Assembly: GCF_000243415.2 (NCBI RefSeq)
Contig: NZ_KI912270.1
Coordinates: forward strand, 1,240,001-1,304,000
DNA from: Mycolicibacterium tusciae JS617
Lineage (GTDB): Bacteria; Actinomycetota; Actinomycetes; Mycobacteriales; Mycobacteriaceae
Direction: 5' to 3'
Length of the DNA: 64,000 nucleotides
Below the pieces are notes generated by a model, which did no database searches, was not told the origin of the DNA, and saw nothing but the letters and a program-made list of their open reading frames with translations. A program made the position numbers and the translations under genes. Shown here piece after piece: positions 8,648 through 17,204 of the stretch (positions within the stretch are counted from its first letter, which is position 1; each line of letters opens with the position of its first letter).

Positions 8648-9432
8648 GCGGTAACCCTCTGCCGTACTCCCTCGGCGAGCTCAGCCGTCAGCGCCCGCAC
8701 CGCGGGTATCCCGTCCTGCAGTGCCGACACCAGAGCCGAACCCACGATCACCCCATCCGCATAAGCACCGATCTCTGCAGCCTGCTCGCGTGACCGCACG
8801 CCCAGACCCACACCGACCGGGATGTCCGACACCGCCTTCACCCGGCTGACCAACGTCGGCGCGGCATTGGACACAGCATCCCGCGCGCCGGTCACCCCCA
8901 TCGTCGATGCGGCATAGACGAATCCGCGTGAGGCCTGGACCGTCGCAGCCAGCCGCTCTGGAGTGGACGACGGGGCCACCAGGAAGATGCGGTCCAGGTC
9001 GTGGGCTTCCGAGACTTCGATCCACTCCGACGCCTCATCGGGAATCAGATCGGGTGTGATGATGCCAAGCCCGCCAGCCGCAGCGAGATCGCGCGCGAAA
9101 GCGTCGACGCCCCAGTGCAGCACGAGATTCCAATACGTCATCACCACGGCCTTGCCGCCGGCATTGCTGATCGCCTCGACGGCAGTCAGGGTGTCACGAA
9201 CCCGCACCCCGCCGCGCAGCGCCACCTCGGTGGCCGCCGCGATGGTGGGGCCGTCCATGCCGGGGTCCGAATACGCAATGCCCACCTCGACCACATCGCA
9301 GCCGGATTCCACCAGCGCCGTCATCGCCGAGATCGACGTCGGCACATCGGGAAAACCCGTAGGTAGGTAGCCGATCAGTGCCGCTCGGTCCTCGGCCCGG
9401 CATGAGTCGAACATTGCCGCCAGCCGGCTCAC
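8644..9432 (-). CDS. trpA: Tryptophan synthase alpha chain
   Basis: TIM-barrel subunit (262 aa) that splits indole-3-glycerol phosphate into indole and glyceraldehyde-3-phosphate, passing indole to TrpB. The family landmarks are GYLPTGFPD near residue 23, the catalytic Glu in [18 protein letters not shown] (about 45-62) and [11 protein letters not shown] near the phosphate site (about 207). GTG 9432 overlaps the trpB stop (GTGA), and the stop overlaps the lgt start (ATGA). The gene sits in the minus-strand trpE, membrane protein, trpC, trpB, trpA, lgt series and is presumably co-expressed with it. Confidence 0.97.
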   Translation of the reverse strand: MSRLAAMFDSCRAEDRAALIGYLPTGFPDVPTSISAMTALVESGCDVVEVGIAYSDPGMDGPTIAAATEVALRGGVRVRDTLTAVEAISNAGGKAVVMTYWNLVLHWGVDAFARDLAAAGGLGIITPDLIPDEASEWIEVSEAHDLDRIFLVAPSSTPERLAATVQASRGFVYAASTMGVTGARDAVSNAAPTLVSRVKAVSDIPVGVGLGVRSREQAAEIGAYADGVIVGSALVSALQDGIPAVRALTAELAEGVRQRVTA

Positions 9433-10688
9433 GGCTCACCGTCCATCAGACCAAACCATTTCGCCGCCGTCTCGACATCCTTGTCGCCGCGTCCCGACAG
9501 GTTGACCATGATGATCGCGCCGCGGCCGAGCTCCTGGCCGAGCTTGAGCGCACCCGCGACCGCGTGCGCCGATTCGATGGCCGGGATGATCCCCTCGGTG
9601 CGGCACAACAACGCGAACGCATCCATCGCCTCGGTGTCGGTGATCGGTCGGTATTCCGCGCGACCGGCATCCCTCAGGAAGGCATGCTCGGGACCAACCC
9701 CTGGATAGTCCAAACCAGCTGAAATCGAATGGGATTCGATGGTCTGGCCCTCGTCGTCCTGAAGCAGATAGGAGAACGAGCCCTGAAACGCTCCAGGTGA
9801 TCCACCCGTGAAAGTCGCTGCATGACGACCGGTTTCGACGCCATCGCCTGCCGCTTCGAAGCCCACCAGCCGGGTTCCCGGATCGTCGATGAACGCGTGA
9901 AAGATACCGATCGCATTCGAACCGCCACCGACGCACGCGGTGACGGCATCCGGCAGCCGACCCGCTTGCGCCTGAATCTGCGCACGTGCCTCGAGCCCGA
10001 TCACCCGCTGGAAATCGCGCACCATGGTCGGAAACGGATGGGGCCCAGCCGCGGTGCCAAAGCAGTAATACGTGTCGTCGGCGTTGGTGACCCAGTCCCG
10101 GAAAGCCTCGTTGATCGCGTCCTTGAGCGTCTTGGAGCCGGCCTCGACCGACACCACCTCCGCGCCAAGCAGCCGCATCCGCGCGACGTTGAGAGCCTGA
10201 CGAGCGGTATCGACCGCCCCCATGTAGACGATGCACTCCAGGCCCAGCAGAGCGCAGGCCGTCGCGGTGGCCACCCCGTGTTGCCCCGCACCGGTTTCGG
10301 CGATCACCCGCGACTTGCCCATCTGTTGCGCCAGTAGCGCCTGACCGAGCACATTGTTGATCTTGTGAGATCCCGTGTGGTTGAGGTCTTCTCGCTTCAG
10401 GAAGAGTCGCGCTCCTCCCGCATGATCGGAAAGCCTGGTCGCCTCGTACAGCGGCGATGGCCGGCCGGTGTAGTGGCGTTGCAACCGATCCAATTCATCG
10501 AGGAACGTCTGATCACCACGAGCCTTCTCGTAGGCGGAGGTGACCTCTTCGATCACGGCCATCAACGCCTCGGGCACGAATCGTCCGCCATAGACCCCGA
10601 AATGGCCACGTGCATCGGGATCGTGGGTGGTGGGTTCGGCGACGGCCGCGCTGGAACGCGGCAACTCCGGCCCGGCGAGGTCGGCCAT
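9429..10688 (-). CDS. trpB: Tryptophan synthase beta chain
   Basis: PLP enzyme (about 419 aa) that joins indole and serine to make tryptophan. It shows [13 protein letters not shown] near residue 30, the Schiff-base lysine in [13 protein letters not shown] (about residue 109), the active-site ETGAGQHG and the PLP-phosphate loop [12 protein letters not shown] 10688 is preferred over the TTG one codon earlier (10691). The 36-nt gap to trpC is largely taken up by one copy of the GCGATGAGC repeat (10696-10720), which supplies only a weak GAAGAGC-type ribosome-binding sequence. The stop overlaps the trpA GTG. Confidence 0.96.
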   Translation of the reverse strand: MADLAGPELPRSSAAVAEPTTHDPDARGHFGVYGGRFVPEALMAVIEEVTSAYEKARGDQTFLDELDRLQRHYTGRPSPLYEATRLSDHAGGARLFLKREDLNHTGSHKINNVLGQALLAQQMGKSRVIAETGAGQHGVATATACALLGLECIVYMGAVDTARQALNVARMRLLGAEVVSVEAGSKTLKDAINEAFRDWVTNADDTYYCFGTAAGPHPFPTMVRDFQRVIGLEARAQIQAQAGRLPDAVTACVGGGSNAIGIFHAFIDDPGTRLVGFEAAGDGVETGRHAATFTGGSPGAFQGSFSYLLQDDEGQTIESHSISAGLDYPGVGPEHAFLRDAGRAEYRPITDTEAMDAFALLCRTEGIIPAIESAHAVAGALKLGQELGRGAIIMVNLSGRGDKDVETAAKWFGLMDGEP

Positions 10689-10695
10689 CAACGAT

Positions 10696-10720
10696 GCTCT
10701 TCGCGCAAGCGGCTCATCGC
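10696..10720 (-). repeat. 25-bp GCGATGAGC-type dispersed repeat, copy 1
   Basis: The minus strand reads GCGATGAGCCGCTTGCGC then GAAGAGC. It differs from the other copies (13712, 33744, 33776) by one added C. It lies immediately upstream of the trpB start, filling most of the trpC-trpB gap. Confidence 0.8.
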
Positions 10721-10724
10721 CGTG

Positions 10725-11543
10725 TCAGCGCGAGGGTTTCGGGCAGGACGGATGCGTGCCTGCGGTGACCAGATCGGCAACGGCGCTCCGCGGGTCACCA
10801 CTGGTGACCAGTCCCTCGCCCACGAGCACGGCATCGGCGCCTGCCCCGGCGTACGCCAGTAGGTCGGCTGTGCCGCGCACACCTGATTCGGCGATGCGGA
10901 TCACACCGCTCGGTAGGCCAGGCGCAATGCGCGCGAAGCAGTCCCGATCGACTTCCAGTGTCTTGAGGTCTCGTGCGTTGACCCCGATCACCTTTGCGCC
11001 GGCCTGCAGAGCGCGATCCGCTTCCTCCTCGGTATGCACCTCGACGAGCGCGGTCATGCCCAGCGACTCGGTGCGATCGAGCATCGACTCCAACGCTTGC
11101 TGTTCGAGCGCCGCCACAATCAGCAGCAGCATGTCGGCTCCGTGGGCGCGCGCCTCGTGGATCTGATATGGGCCGACGATGAAGTCCTTGCGCAACACCG
11201 GGATTGACACGGCGGCACGTACGGCGTCGAGATCGTCAAGTGAGCCGTTGAACCGGCGCTGTTCGGTCAGCACGCTGATTACTCGCGCACCGCCATCTTC
11301 ATATGCGTGCGCGAGCTTCGCCGGATCCGAAATCGACGCCAATTCTCCCCGCGACGGGCTGGCGCGCTTCACTTCGGCAATTACCCCGATGCCGGGTTCC
11401 CGCAGCGCCGCCAAAACGTCCAGTGGCGACCGCGCAGCCTTGGCCGCTTCCTTGACGTCGGCAAAAGGAAGAGTTGCCTCGCGAGCTGCGACATCAGCGC
11501 GGACACCCTCAATGATGGTGTCGAGCACGGTTGCCGAACTCAT
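10725..11543 (-). CDS. trpC: Indole-3-glycerol phosphate synthase
   Basis: TIM-barrel enzyme (272 aa) converting carboxyphenylamino-deoxyribulose phosphate to indole-3-glycerol phosphate. [12 protein letters not shown] (about residues 54-65) holds the catalytic lysine, VLRKDFIV follows at about 114, and INARDL and IAESGV sit at the phosphate-binding end. The start is taken as ATG 11543, giving [19 protein letters not shown], which matches the usual mycobacterial N-terminus; AGAGGA lies about 12 nt upstream. The open frame extends far upstream to 11798, but that stretch overlaps the upstream gene and looks non-coding. A 70-nt gap separates it from the membrane protein gene. Confidence 0.96.
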   Translation of the reverse strand: MSSATVLDTIIEGVRADVAAREATLPFADVKEAAKAARSPLDVLAALREPGIGVIAEVKRASPSRGELASISDPAKLAHAYEDGGARVISVLTEQRRFNGSLDDLDAVRAAVSIPVLRKDFIVGPYQIHEARAHGADMLLLIVAALEQQALESMLDRTESLGMTALVEVHTEEEADRALQAGAKVIGVNARDLKTLEVDRDCFARIAPGLPSGVIRIAESGVRGTADLLAYAGAGADAVLVGEGLVTSGDPRSAVADLVTAGTHPSCPKPSR

Positions 11544-11613
11544 GGAGTTTCGATTCCTCTCGGATACTGCCCACAGATCTTCAAAAGGGTAACCGCCGCC
11601 ACACCATCGGGTG

Positions 11614-12207
11614 TCACCGCCCCTTGTTGTCCGTATTGGTCCGGTCTTGGGTGGGATCCAAGCCTTCGTCGAGGGCATCCCAGAGCTGGCGCTCCGATAT
11701 TGCGTCGTCCGGTTCGTCGGCCTGAGCAGCGGTGCGACGTGCGTAGCGAGTTGCATCCGACCTCTCCTTGGTCGCCGATCGCAGCAGCAGGACGGCACAT
11801 GCGAGCGTGACGACCGCGGCTACCACTGTGATCACCGCACCGCCGTAGTGCCGCTGAGTCCCGACCAGGTCGGCCACCGGTGCGTCAGCCAGATTCGACG
11901 CCCTGACGCCGACATCGCGCGTCACCCACAGGCTGATCGCCAGGTAGCCCATCCCGGCGCTCGTAACGGCCGCCAGGACGGCCAGCATCCGCAACGGCCA
12001 GCCCCGTACTGCCAGCGCGGCGATCGCGGTCGCCAAGAGCAACACCGCCAACGGCACCAGCGCCGTCGACCACGAGCCGCCGGACAGTGTTGCGGTTCTG
12101 GGCTGACCCAACCCGTCGAACGACGTCACGTCGACCCATGTCATCCGCGACGCCCCCCACAACGCCGCCGCAGCCAGCACCAGCCCGAGCTGTGCGATTC
12201 GAATCAC
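11614..12207 (-). CDS. Trp-operon-associated membrane protein (TIGR02234 type)
   Basis: 197 aa with about four predicted membrane helices (roughly residues 5-21, 48-66, 72-93 and 122-142) and a charged cytoplasmic tail ([16 protein letters not shown] onward). It belongs to the actinobacterial family found between trpE and trpC; M. tuberculosis Rv1610 is the positional equivalent. Its role is unknown; the fixed position suggests a link to tryptophan or anthranilate handling at the membrane, which is inference. GTG 12207 overlaps the trpE stop (GTGA), so translation is coupled. Confidence 0.88.
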   Translation of the reverse strand: MIRIAQLGLVLAAAALWGASRMTWVDVTSFDGLGQPRTATLSGGSWSTALVPLAVLLLATAIAALAVRGWPLRMLAVLAAVTSAGMGYLAISLWVTRDVGVRASNLADAPVADLVGTQRHYGGAVITVVAAVVTLACAVLLLRSATKERSDATRYARRTAAQADEPDDAISERQLWDALDEGLDPTQDRTNTDNKGR

Positions 12208-13763
12208 GGTTCGGTCAGCGTTTCCGCGGCCGCGATGGCGTTGAGCACAGCTCGCGCCTTATTCGCCGCCTCCGTGTACTCGTAGGGCCCGTTGGAATCG
12301 GCCACAACTCCCCCACCGGCCTGTACGTACGCCGTGCCACCGCGCATCAAGGCCGTGCGAATGGCGATGGCGAAGTCGGCGTTGCCCGCGAAGTCCAGAT
12401 AGCCGAGCACGCCCCCGTACAGGCCGCGGCGGGTCTTCTCGACCTCCTCGATCAGCTCCATGGCGCGCACCTTCGGCGCACCGGACAACGTTCCCGCCGG
12501 GAAGCATGCCGTCACCGCATCCAGCGCGGTCTTGTCGTCGGCGAGCTCTCCGTGAACCGTCGAAACGATGTGCATGACGTGGCTGTAGCGCTCGATATGG
12601 CTGTAGTCCTCGACACGCACGGTGCCGGGGCGGCAGACGCGACCCAGGTCGTTGCGACCAAGGTCGACCAGCATCAAGTGCTCGGCTCGTTCCTTGTCGT
12701 CGTGCAGCAGCTCCTTCTCCAGGAGCAGGTCCTCTTCCTCCGTCTGTCCGCGCCACCGCGTACCGGCTATCGGATGCGTCGACGCCCGGCCGTCCTTGAC
12801 GGTCACCAACGCTTCGGGGCTCGATCCGACGATCGAAAAGTCAAGTTCGCCAACATCATTAGGGACATTGAGCAAATACATGTACGGACTGGGGTTGGTC
12901 ACCCGCAACATCCGGTACACGTCGAGCGGGTCTGCCTCGGTGTCCATCTCGAACCGCTGCGAGGGCACCACCTGAAATGCTTCGCCCGCCTCGATGTCGC
13001 CGACGAGCTTGTCAACGATCGCTGTGTATTCCTGCACAGTCCGCTGTGAACGATGCAGCGGGTCCGGCCGGCTGAATGTCGCAACCGTCGACGGCAGGGG
13101 CTCACCGAGAGCCGCGGTCATCACGTCGAGCCGTGTGACCGCGTCGTCGTAGGCCCAGTCGACGCGCTCGTCGGTGCCGTTCCAGTTCACGGCATTGGCG
13201 ATCAGCGTGATCGTGCCCTCGTGGTGGTCTACGGCAGCGACGTCGGTGGCCAGCAGCAGCAGCATGTCGGGCAGCCCCAGATCGTCGACGGTCAGCGACG
13301 GCAGCCTTTCCAGGCGTCGCACCATGTCGTAGGCGAAGAACCCGACGAGACCCGACGACAACGGAGGCAGGCCGCCGACCGGCTCGGTCCTCAGCAGCTC
13401 CAGGGTCGCGCGCAGCGCCGCAAGCGGCTCGCCCCCCTTGGGCGCATCCTTGGGCGTCGTGCCCAGCCACACCGCCTCGCCGTCACGGACGGTCAGCGCC
13501 GACGGCGCACCAGCACCGATGAACGACCATCGCGACCACGACCGGCCGTTTTCGGCCGACTCCAGCAAGAACGTCCCTGGCCGATTCGCAGCCAGCTTGC
13601 GGTACGCCGACAGCGGGGTCTCACTGTCGGCCAGCACCTTGCGGGTCACCGGCACCACACGATGTTCTGCGGCCAGCGCTCGGAAGTCCTCGCGTGACGT
13701 GGTGGGGGCCGGCGATGAGCGCTTGCGCGAAGAGCCATCAGCCAGGTTGGCGGTCGATTGCAC
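12204..13763 (-). CDS. trpE: Anthranilate synthase component I
   Basis: 519 aa chorismate-utilising enzyme making anthranilate with a TrpG partner that is not in this window. The tryptophan-binding LLES motif is at residues 66-69 and the catalytic C-terminal block includes [18 protein letters not shown] and [23 protein letters not shown] 13763 follows directly on the stop of the upstream gene. Residues about 9-20 ([12 protein letters not shown]) are encoded by a copy of the 25-bp dispersed repeat plus a few bases, lying between NLA and the conserved [14 protein letters not shown], where other mycobacterial TrpE proteins are short or variable. No leader-peptide attenuator is visible. Confidence 0.96.
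   Translation of the reverse strand: MQSTANLADGSSRKRSSPAPTTSREDFRALAAEHRVVPVTRKVLADSETPLSAYRKLAANRPGTFLLESAENGRSWSRWSFIGAGAPSALTVRDGEAVWLGTTPKDAPKGGEPLAALRATLELLRTEPVGGLPPLSSGLVGFFAYDMVRRLERLPSLTVDDLGLPDMLLLLATDVAAVDHHEGTITLIANAVNWNGTDERVDWAYDDAVTRLDVMTAALGEPLPSTVATFSRPDPLHRSQRTVQEYTAIVDKLVGDIEAGEAFQVVPSQRFEMDTEADPLDVYRMLRVTNPSPYMYLLNVPNDVGELDFSIVGSSPEALVTVKDGRASTHPIAGTRWRGQTEEEDLLLEKELLHDDKERAEHLMLVDLGRNDLGRVCRPGTVRVEDYSHIERYSHVMHIVSTVHGELADDKTALDAVTACFPAGTLSGAPKVRAMELIEEVEKTRRGLYGGVLGYLDFAGNADFAIAIRTALMRGGTAYVQAGGGVVADSNGPYEYTEAANKARAVLNAIAAAETLTEP
13712..13736 (+). repeat. 25-bp GCGATGAGC-type dispersed repeat, copy 2, inside trpE
   Basis: The plus strand reads GCGATGAGCGCTTGCGCG then AAGAGCC, identical over 25 nt to the 33744 and 33776 copies (opposite orientation). 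It lies in frame within the first 20 codons of trpE and encodes GSSRKRSS. Confidence 0.85.
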
Positions 13764-14486
13764 TCACCGATTCTCCCAGACGCGCGCCAGCGCCGACGAC
13801 GACGCAGGTGTCAGCGGGGCCGCCAGCATCACCGGCGCCTGCGCCATGAACCGCGGCGTGCGGCCACGATGCTCATCGGCGGCGTGCGCGGTGAACGGAT
13901 GCACGACGAACATGTCACCGGGCTGCCCGGTGGCATACGCCACTGCCCGCTGCGCGCTTGCCTCGTCGACCAATCGGCCCATCTCGGCCAATTCCACCGG
14001 ATCCGGTCCCAGCACCCTGGCAACGTCGCGGTGGGATCCGACTCGGATCCTCGTCGGGGCATCGTCCGGACCGACCTCAGACAGCAGGGTGAGCAGCAGC
14101 ACAGTGTGTGGACGTCCGGTCACCGCCCACGACCCATCGGGTTGCGGTGTGTTGGCGTCGATATGCCACCCACGGTCCTCGAGAGGTGGGGCGACGGGGA
14201 ATCGAACGGGAATGTTGCCCAGTGACCCCCGCGGCGACCAGCCCCCGGCACCGCAGATGACGTCCAGCGCCTCAGCGAGCGCCGGACTCCGGGCGAGGGT
14301 GCCAAATGGGCCCTGCCCCATCAGATCCGAGGCCCACCGCACGGGCTCCGACCACCCGGCCGGATCGTCGGGCGACAGCCCCAACTGCTGCCACAGCGCA
14401 GCCCTCGCCTCATCGGCGACGCCGCGGGGCGCCGCCTGCTCAATTTTCGCGTAGCCGTCGGCCACGAAAGCTTCGACATCCAGCAT
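13764..14486 (-). CDS. Phytanoyl-CoA dioxygenase (PhyH)-like Fe(II)/2-oxoglutarate oxygenase
   Basis: 240 aa from ATG 14486 (MLDVEAFVADGYAKIEQ). A double-stranded beta-helix oxygenase fold is suggested by the iron triad: HxD in GWHIDANTP (about residues 133-141) and the distal His in VVHPFTAHAA, followed by an Arg (HRGRTPRF) that would bind 2-oxoglutarate. Family members hydroxylate a wide range of small molecules; the substrate here cannot be told. The stop codon directly abuts the trpE GTG, so the gene may be the first of the trp operon and be translationally coupled to trpE. In-frame upstream codons to 14588 overlap the hairpin at 14554 and were not used. Confidence 0.85.
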   Translation of the reverse strand: MLDVEAFVADGYAKIEQAAPRGVADEARAALWQQLGLSPDDPAGWSEPVRWASDLMGQGPFGTLARSPALAEALDVICGAGGWSPRGSLGNIPVRFPVAPPLEDRGWHIDANTPQPDGSWAVTGRPHTVLLLTLLSEVGPDDAPTRIRVGSHRDVARVLGPDPVELAEMGRLVDEASAQRAVAYATGQPGDMFVVHPFTAHAADEHRGRTPRFMAQAPVMLAAPLTPASSSALARVWENR

Positions 14487-14553
14487 CGACCCGCACGCTC
14501 CCACGGAAACCACCGCCAGCGCCAACAGTTTTCGTTCGGGCGTAGCGTGCTCG

Positions 14554-14612
14554 TCGATTCTGCGGTGAGGGCGACGACACGCCGACAAACGCCGCCCTCA
14601 CCGCAGGGTCGA
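14554..14612. repeat. Large hairpin (20-bp stem) between divergent genes
   Basis: TCGATTCTGCGGTGAGGGCG (14554-14573) pairs with its near-complement at 14593-14612. Fourteen inner base pairs are perfect, then two G:T pairs, then TCGA/TCGA. The loop is 19 nt. A 12-bp direct repeat CGGGCGTAGCGT flanks it at 14537-14548 and 14629-14640. It lies in the 162-bp gap between the divergent PhyH-like gene and bcpB, so it is not a simple terminator. Confidence 0.85.
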
Positions 14613-14648
14613 TGTGTGTCTAGTCCTGCGGGCGTAGCGTTGCGGTCC

Positions 14649-15122
14649 ATGACACCTACTAAGCAGGGTGACCAGGTTGCAGAATTCAGCTTGCCTGACC
14701 AGACGGGCACGGTACGAAGCCTCACGGAACTGCTCGCAGCGGGCCCCATCGTGCTGTTCTTCTATCCCGCCGCGATGACGCCCGGCTGCACCAAGGAGGC
14801 GTGCCATTTCCGCGATCTGGCTTCGGAGTTCGCTGCCGTCGGTGCGAGCCGGGTCGGCATCAGCACCGATCCCGTCGAGAAGCAGGCCAAGTTCGCTGAC
14901 AAGCAGAGCTTTGACTACCCGCTGCTATCGGACGCCGACGGCGCCGTCGCCACCCAGTTCGGAGTCAAGCGCGGGCTGCTTGGCAAGTTCATGCCCGTCA
15001 AGCGCACGACTTTCGTGATCGACACCGATCGCACAGTTCTCGACGTCATCGCCAGCGAGGTCAGCATGGACACCCACGCCGACAAGGCGCTGGAGGTGCT
15101 GCGGCAACGTCAGTCAGCGTGA
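14649..15122 (+). CDS. bcpB: Peroxiredoxin, BCP/AhpC-TSA family
   Basis: 157 aa thiol peroxidase with a thioredoxin fold. FFYPAAMTPGCTKEACHFRDL (about residues 37-57) contains the peroxidatic cysteine and the nearby second cysteine of the BCP class, and VKRTTFVID is the typical later strand. It reduces hydroperoxides in the cytoplasm using thioredoxin-type donors. ATG 14649 gives MTPTKQGDQVAEFSLPDQTG, matching the M. tuberculosis BcpB N-terminus. The stop overlaps the GTG of the ABC ATPase (GTGA). Confidence 0.93.
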   Translation: MTPTKQGDQVAEFSLPDQTGTVRSLTELLAAGPIVLFFYPAAMTPGCTKEACHFRDLASEFAAVGASRVGISTDPVEKQAKFADKQSFDYPLLSDADGAVATQFGVKRGLLGKFMPVKRTTFVIDTDRTVLDVIASEVSMDTHADKALEVLRQRQSA

Positions 15123-15919
15123 CGACCGTTCTCGAACTCGCCGATGTGACGTTCCGTCGCGACGGCAAGCAGATCATCGAACCCATCTCACTCACCGTGA
15201 ACGCCGGCGAGCACTGGGCGCTGCTCGGTCCGAACGGTGCGGGCAAGAGCACGCTCCTGGGATTCTGCGCCGCGGTGATGTTTCCGAGCTCGGGCACCGT
15301 GCGCATCCTCGGTGAGCAGATGGGCCGGGTGGAGCTCGCCCGGCTGCGTCATTTCATCGGCCACGTGAATCCCCGTCACCGGCTGCAGTATTCGTTGACG
15401 GTGCGCGAAGTGGTGCTGACAGGCATCACGGCGACCATCGACACCCCAATGCGCTGGACGCCGAGTGCCGAGGAGCGCGCTCGCGCCGACGCGATGATCG
15501 ATGCGGTTGGCTTGTCGCACAAGGCTGCTGACGTGTGGCCTACTCTCTCGCAGGGTGAACGAGGCCGAACCCTGATCGCTCGCGCGTTGGTGTCGGAGCC
15601 GCGGCTCCTGCTGCTCGACGAGCCGACAACCGGACTCGACGTGGCCGCTCGGGAGCAGCTGTTGGAAACCATCGATTCGCTCGACGAGACACATCCGGAT
15701 GTGGCGTCGATCCTCGTCACGCACCACCTCGAGGAGCTGCCGACCACCACGACGCACGCCCTGCTCATCGCTGAGGGCCGGACCGTCGCTGTCGGTCCCG
15801 CACGAGCCACGGTGAGCACCGACAACGTCAGCGCCGCATTCGCCCACCCTGTGGCAGTCGGCTACGACGAAGGCCGCTGGACCGCTCGCGCCAAAGCCAC
15901 CCGCATCATCGATCTGTGA
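15119..15919 (+). CDS. ABC transporter ATP-binding protein, no membrane partner nearby
   Basis: 266 aa single nucleotide-binding domain. Walker A GPNGAGKST is at about residues 37-45, the signature LSQGERGR at about 141-148, Walker B LLLLDEPTTGLD at about 161-172, and the switch His follows in VTHHLEE. It resembles the ModF/YlmA-like cytosolic ABC proteins more than importers with a permease. No permease or binding protein lies nearby. The GTG start is coupled to bcpB. A perfect 12-bp palindrome, CTGTGATCACAG (15914-15925), spans its stop codon. The substrate is unknown; coupling to a peroxiredoxin is the only clue. Confidence 0.85.
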   Translation: MTTVLELADVTFRRDGKQIIEPISLTVNAGEHWALLGPNGAGKSTLLGFCAAVMFPSSGTVRILGEQMGRVELARLRHFIGHVNPRHRLQYSLTVREVVLTGITATIDTPMRWTPSAEERARADAMIDAVGLSHKAADVWPTLSQGERGRTLIARALVSEPRLLLLDEPTTGLDVAAREQLLETIDSLDETHPDVASILVTHHLEELPTTTTHALLIAEGRTVAVGPARATVSTDNVSAAFAHPVAVGYDEGRWTARAKATRIIDL

Positions 15920-15982
15920 TCACAGGCGCGCTTTGAGGGTGGTCGACCCGGCCGTGAGATGGCGGCGCAACCCGTTTCACCC

Positions 15983-16333
15983 TCACTTCTCGGGCGCGAG
16001 CAGGACGTCCGCATCAAAGCAACTGTGGTCGCCGGTGTGGCAGGCCGCTCCGACCTGGTCGACCTCCAGCAGCACCGTGTCGCCGTCGCAGTCCAGTCGC
16101 ACCGAATGCACGTGCTGTGTATGGCCCGATGTGGCGCCCTTGACCCACTGTTCACCGCGCGAACGCGAGTAGTACGTCGCCTCACGGGTTTCCAGCGTCC
16201 GCGTCAGTGCGTCGTCATCCATCCACGCGACCATCAGCACCTGGCCGGTGCCCCGCTCCTGGACCACCGCGGTGAATAGCCCGTTGGCGTCGCGCTTCAG
16301 GCGCGATGCGACGGCCGGATCGAGCGTCAACAC
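15983..16333 (-). CDS. hisI: Phosphoribosyl-AMP cyclohydrolase
   Basis: 116 aa zinc enzyme that opens the adenine ring of phosphoribosyl-AMP in histidine synthesis. [26 protein letters not shown] (about residues 34-59) is the family core, and the metal ligands appear in LDCDGDTV and [10 protein letters not shown]. This is the stand-alone HisI without the HisE domain, as in other mycobacteria. GTG 16333 is used; the TTG one codon later would give LTLDP as in M. tuberculosis HisI. A 97-nt gap with a hairpin repeat separates it from hisF. Confidence 0.95.
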   Translation of the reverse strand: MLTLDPAVASRLKRDANGLFTAVVQERGTGQVLMVAWMDDDALTRTLETREATYYSRSRGEQWVKGATSGHTQHVHSVRLDCDGDTVLLEVDQVGAACHTGDHSCFDADVLLAPEK

Positions 16334-16349
16334 GGCTCAATTCCGCGGC

Positions 16350-16410
16350 GTCGATTCTGAGCTTGTGCTCGAGAAATTCGCAAAATCTCGCGCATAGGCT
16401 CAGTTTCGAC
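16350..16410 (+). repeat. Hairpin repeat element, copy 1 (hisF-hisI gap)
   Basis: Arms GTCGATTCTGAGCTT (16350-16364) and AGGCTCAGTTTCGAC (16396-16410), 12 of 15 positions pairing, around a 31-nt loop. The loop matches the 35616-35646 loop at 24 of 31 positions, with GTG at one end and CGCAT at the other. Stem bases differ from copy 2 yet still pair. Confidence 0.75.
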
Positions 16411-16430
16411 GGTGGTAATGATGCGCCCGC

Positions 16431-17204
16431 TCATCTCACGATAATTCCTTCTGCCGCCATCGCCTTCTTGACCTGGTCGATGGTCAGCTCGCGGAAGTGA
16501 AACACGCTTGCCGCCAGCACGGCGTCAGCACCTGCAACGACCGCGGGCGCGAAATGTTCCGGCGCACCCGCGCCGCCGCTGGCGATCACCGGGACGTTGA
16601 CCGCTCCGCGCACCGCCGTGATCATCGGCAGGTCGAACCCTGCCTTGGTGCCGTCGAAGTCCATCGAGTTCAACAGGATCTCGCCAACGCCGAGTTCGGC
16701 ACCCCGGGTTGCCCATTCGACGGCGTCGATGCCGGTGCCCCGCCGCCCCCCGTGCGTGGTCACCTCCCAGCCCGACGGTGTCGGCTCCTGATCCTGCGGC
16801 ACGGTGCGCGCGTCGACGGACAGCACGATGCACTGCGAGCCGAACTGGCGGGACAACTCGGCGAGCAGTTCGGGCCTGGCGATGGCGGCGGTGTTGACCG
16901 CGACCTTGTCGGCACCGGCGCGCAACAACACGTCGACGTCGGCCACCGAACGCACGCCGCCGCCGACGGTCAACGGAATGAACACCTGCTCGGCGGTGCG
17001 TTTGACCACCTCGAGCATGGTGGCACGGCCCGCCGACGATGCGGTGACGTCCAGGAAGGTGAGCTCGTCGGCGCCCTCGGCGTCGTACGCCGCAGCCAAT
17101 TCGACGGGATCACCGGCGTCGCGCAGATTCGCGAAGTTCACGCCCTTGACGACCCGGCCGTCATCGACGTCCAGACAGGGGATGATGCGCACCGCAAGGT
17201 CCAT
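16431..17204 (-). CDS. hisF: Imidazole glycerol phosphate synthase, cyclase subunit
   Basis: 257 aa TIM-barrel subunit that, with HisH, makes imidazole glycerol phosphate and AICAR. The two catalytic aspartates fall in [16 protein letters not shown] (about residues 6-21) and [13 protein letters not shown] (about 137). Phosphate-binding segments are VGGGVRS and [10 protein letters not shown]. The ATG at 17204 follows directly on the impA stop. Part of the minus-strand his operon running hisD, C, B, H, priA, impA, hisF, hisI. Confidence 0.97.
   Translation of the reverse strand: MDLAVRIIPCLDVDDGRVVKGVNFANLRDAGDPVELAAAYDAEGADELTFLDVTASSAGRATMLEVVKRTAEQVFIPLTVGGGVRSVADVDVLLRAGADKVAVNTAAIARPELLAELSRQFGSQCIVLSVDARTVPQDQEPTPSGWEVTTHGGRRGTGIDAVEWATRGAELGVGEILLNSMDFDGTKAGFDLPMITAVRGAVNVPVIASGGAGAPEHFAPAVVAGADAVLAASVFHFRELTIDQVKKAMAAEGIIVR

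Noticed and set aside
10691..11798. TTG start for trpB (10691) and an 85-codon N-terminal extension for trpC (to 11798)
   Set aside because: The ATG starts at 10688 and 11543 match the family N-termini; the upstream stretch of trpC overlaps the neighbouring gene in another frame.
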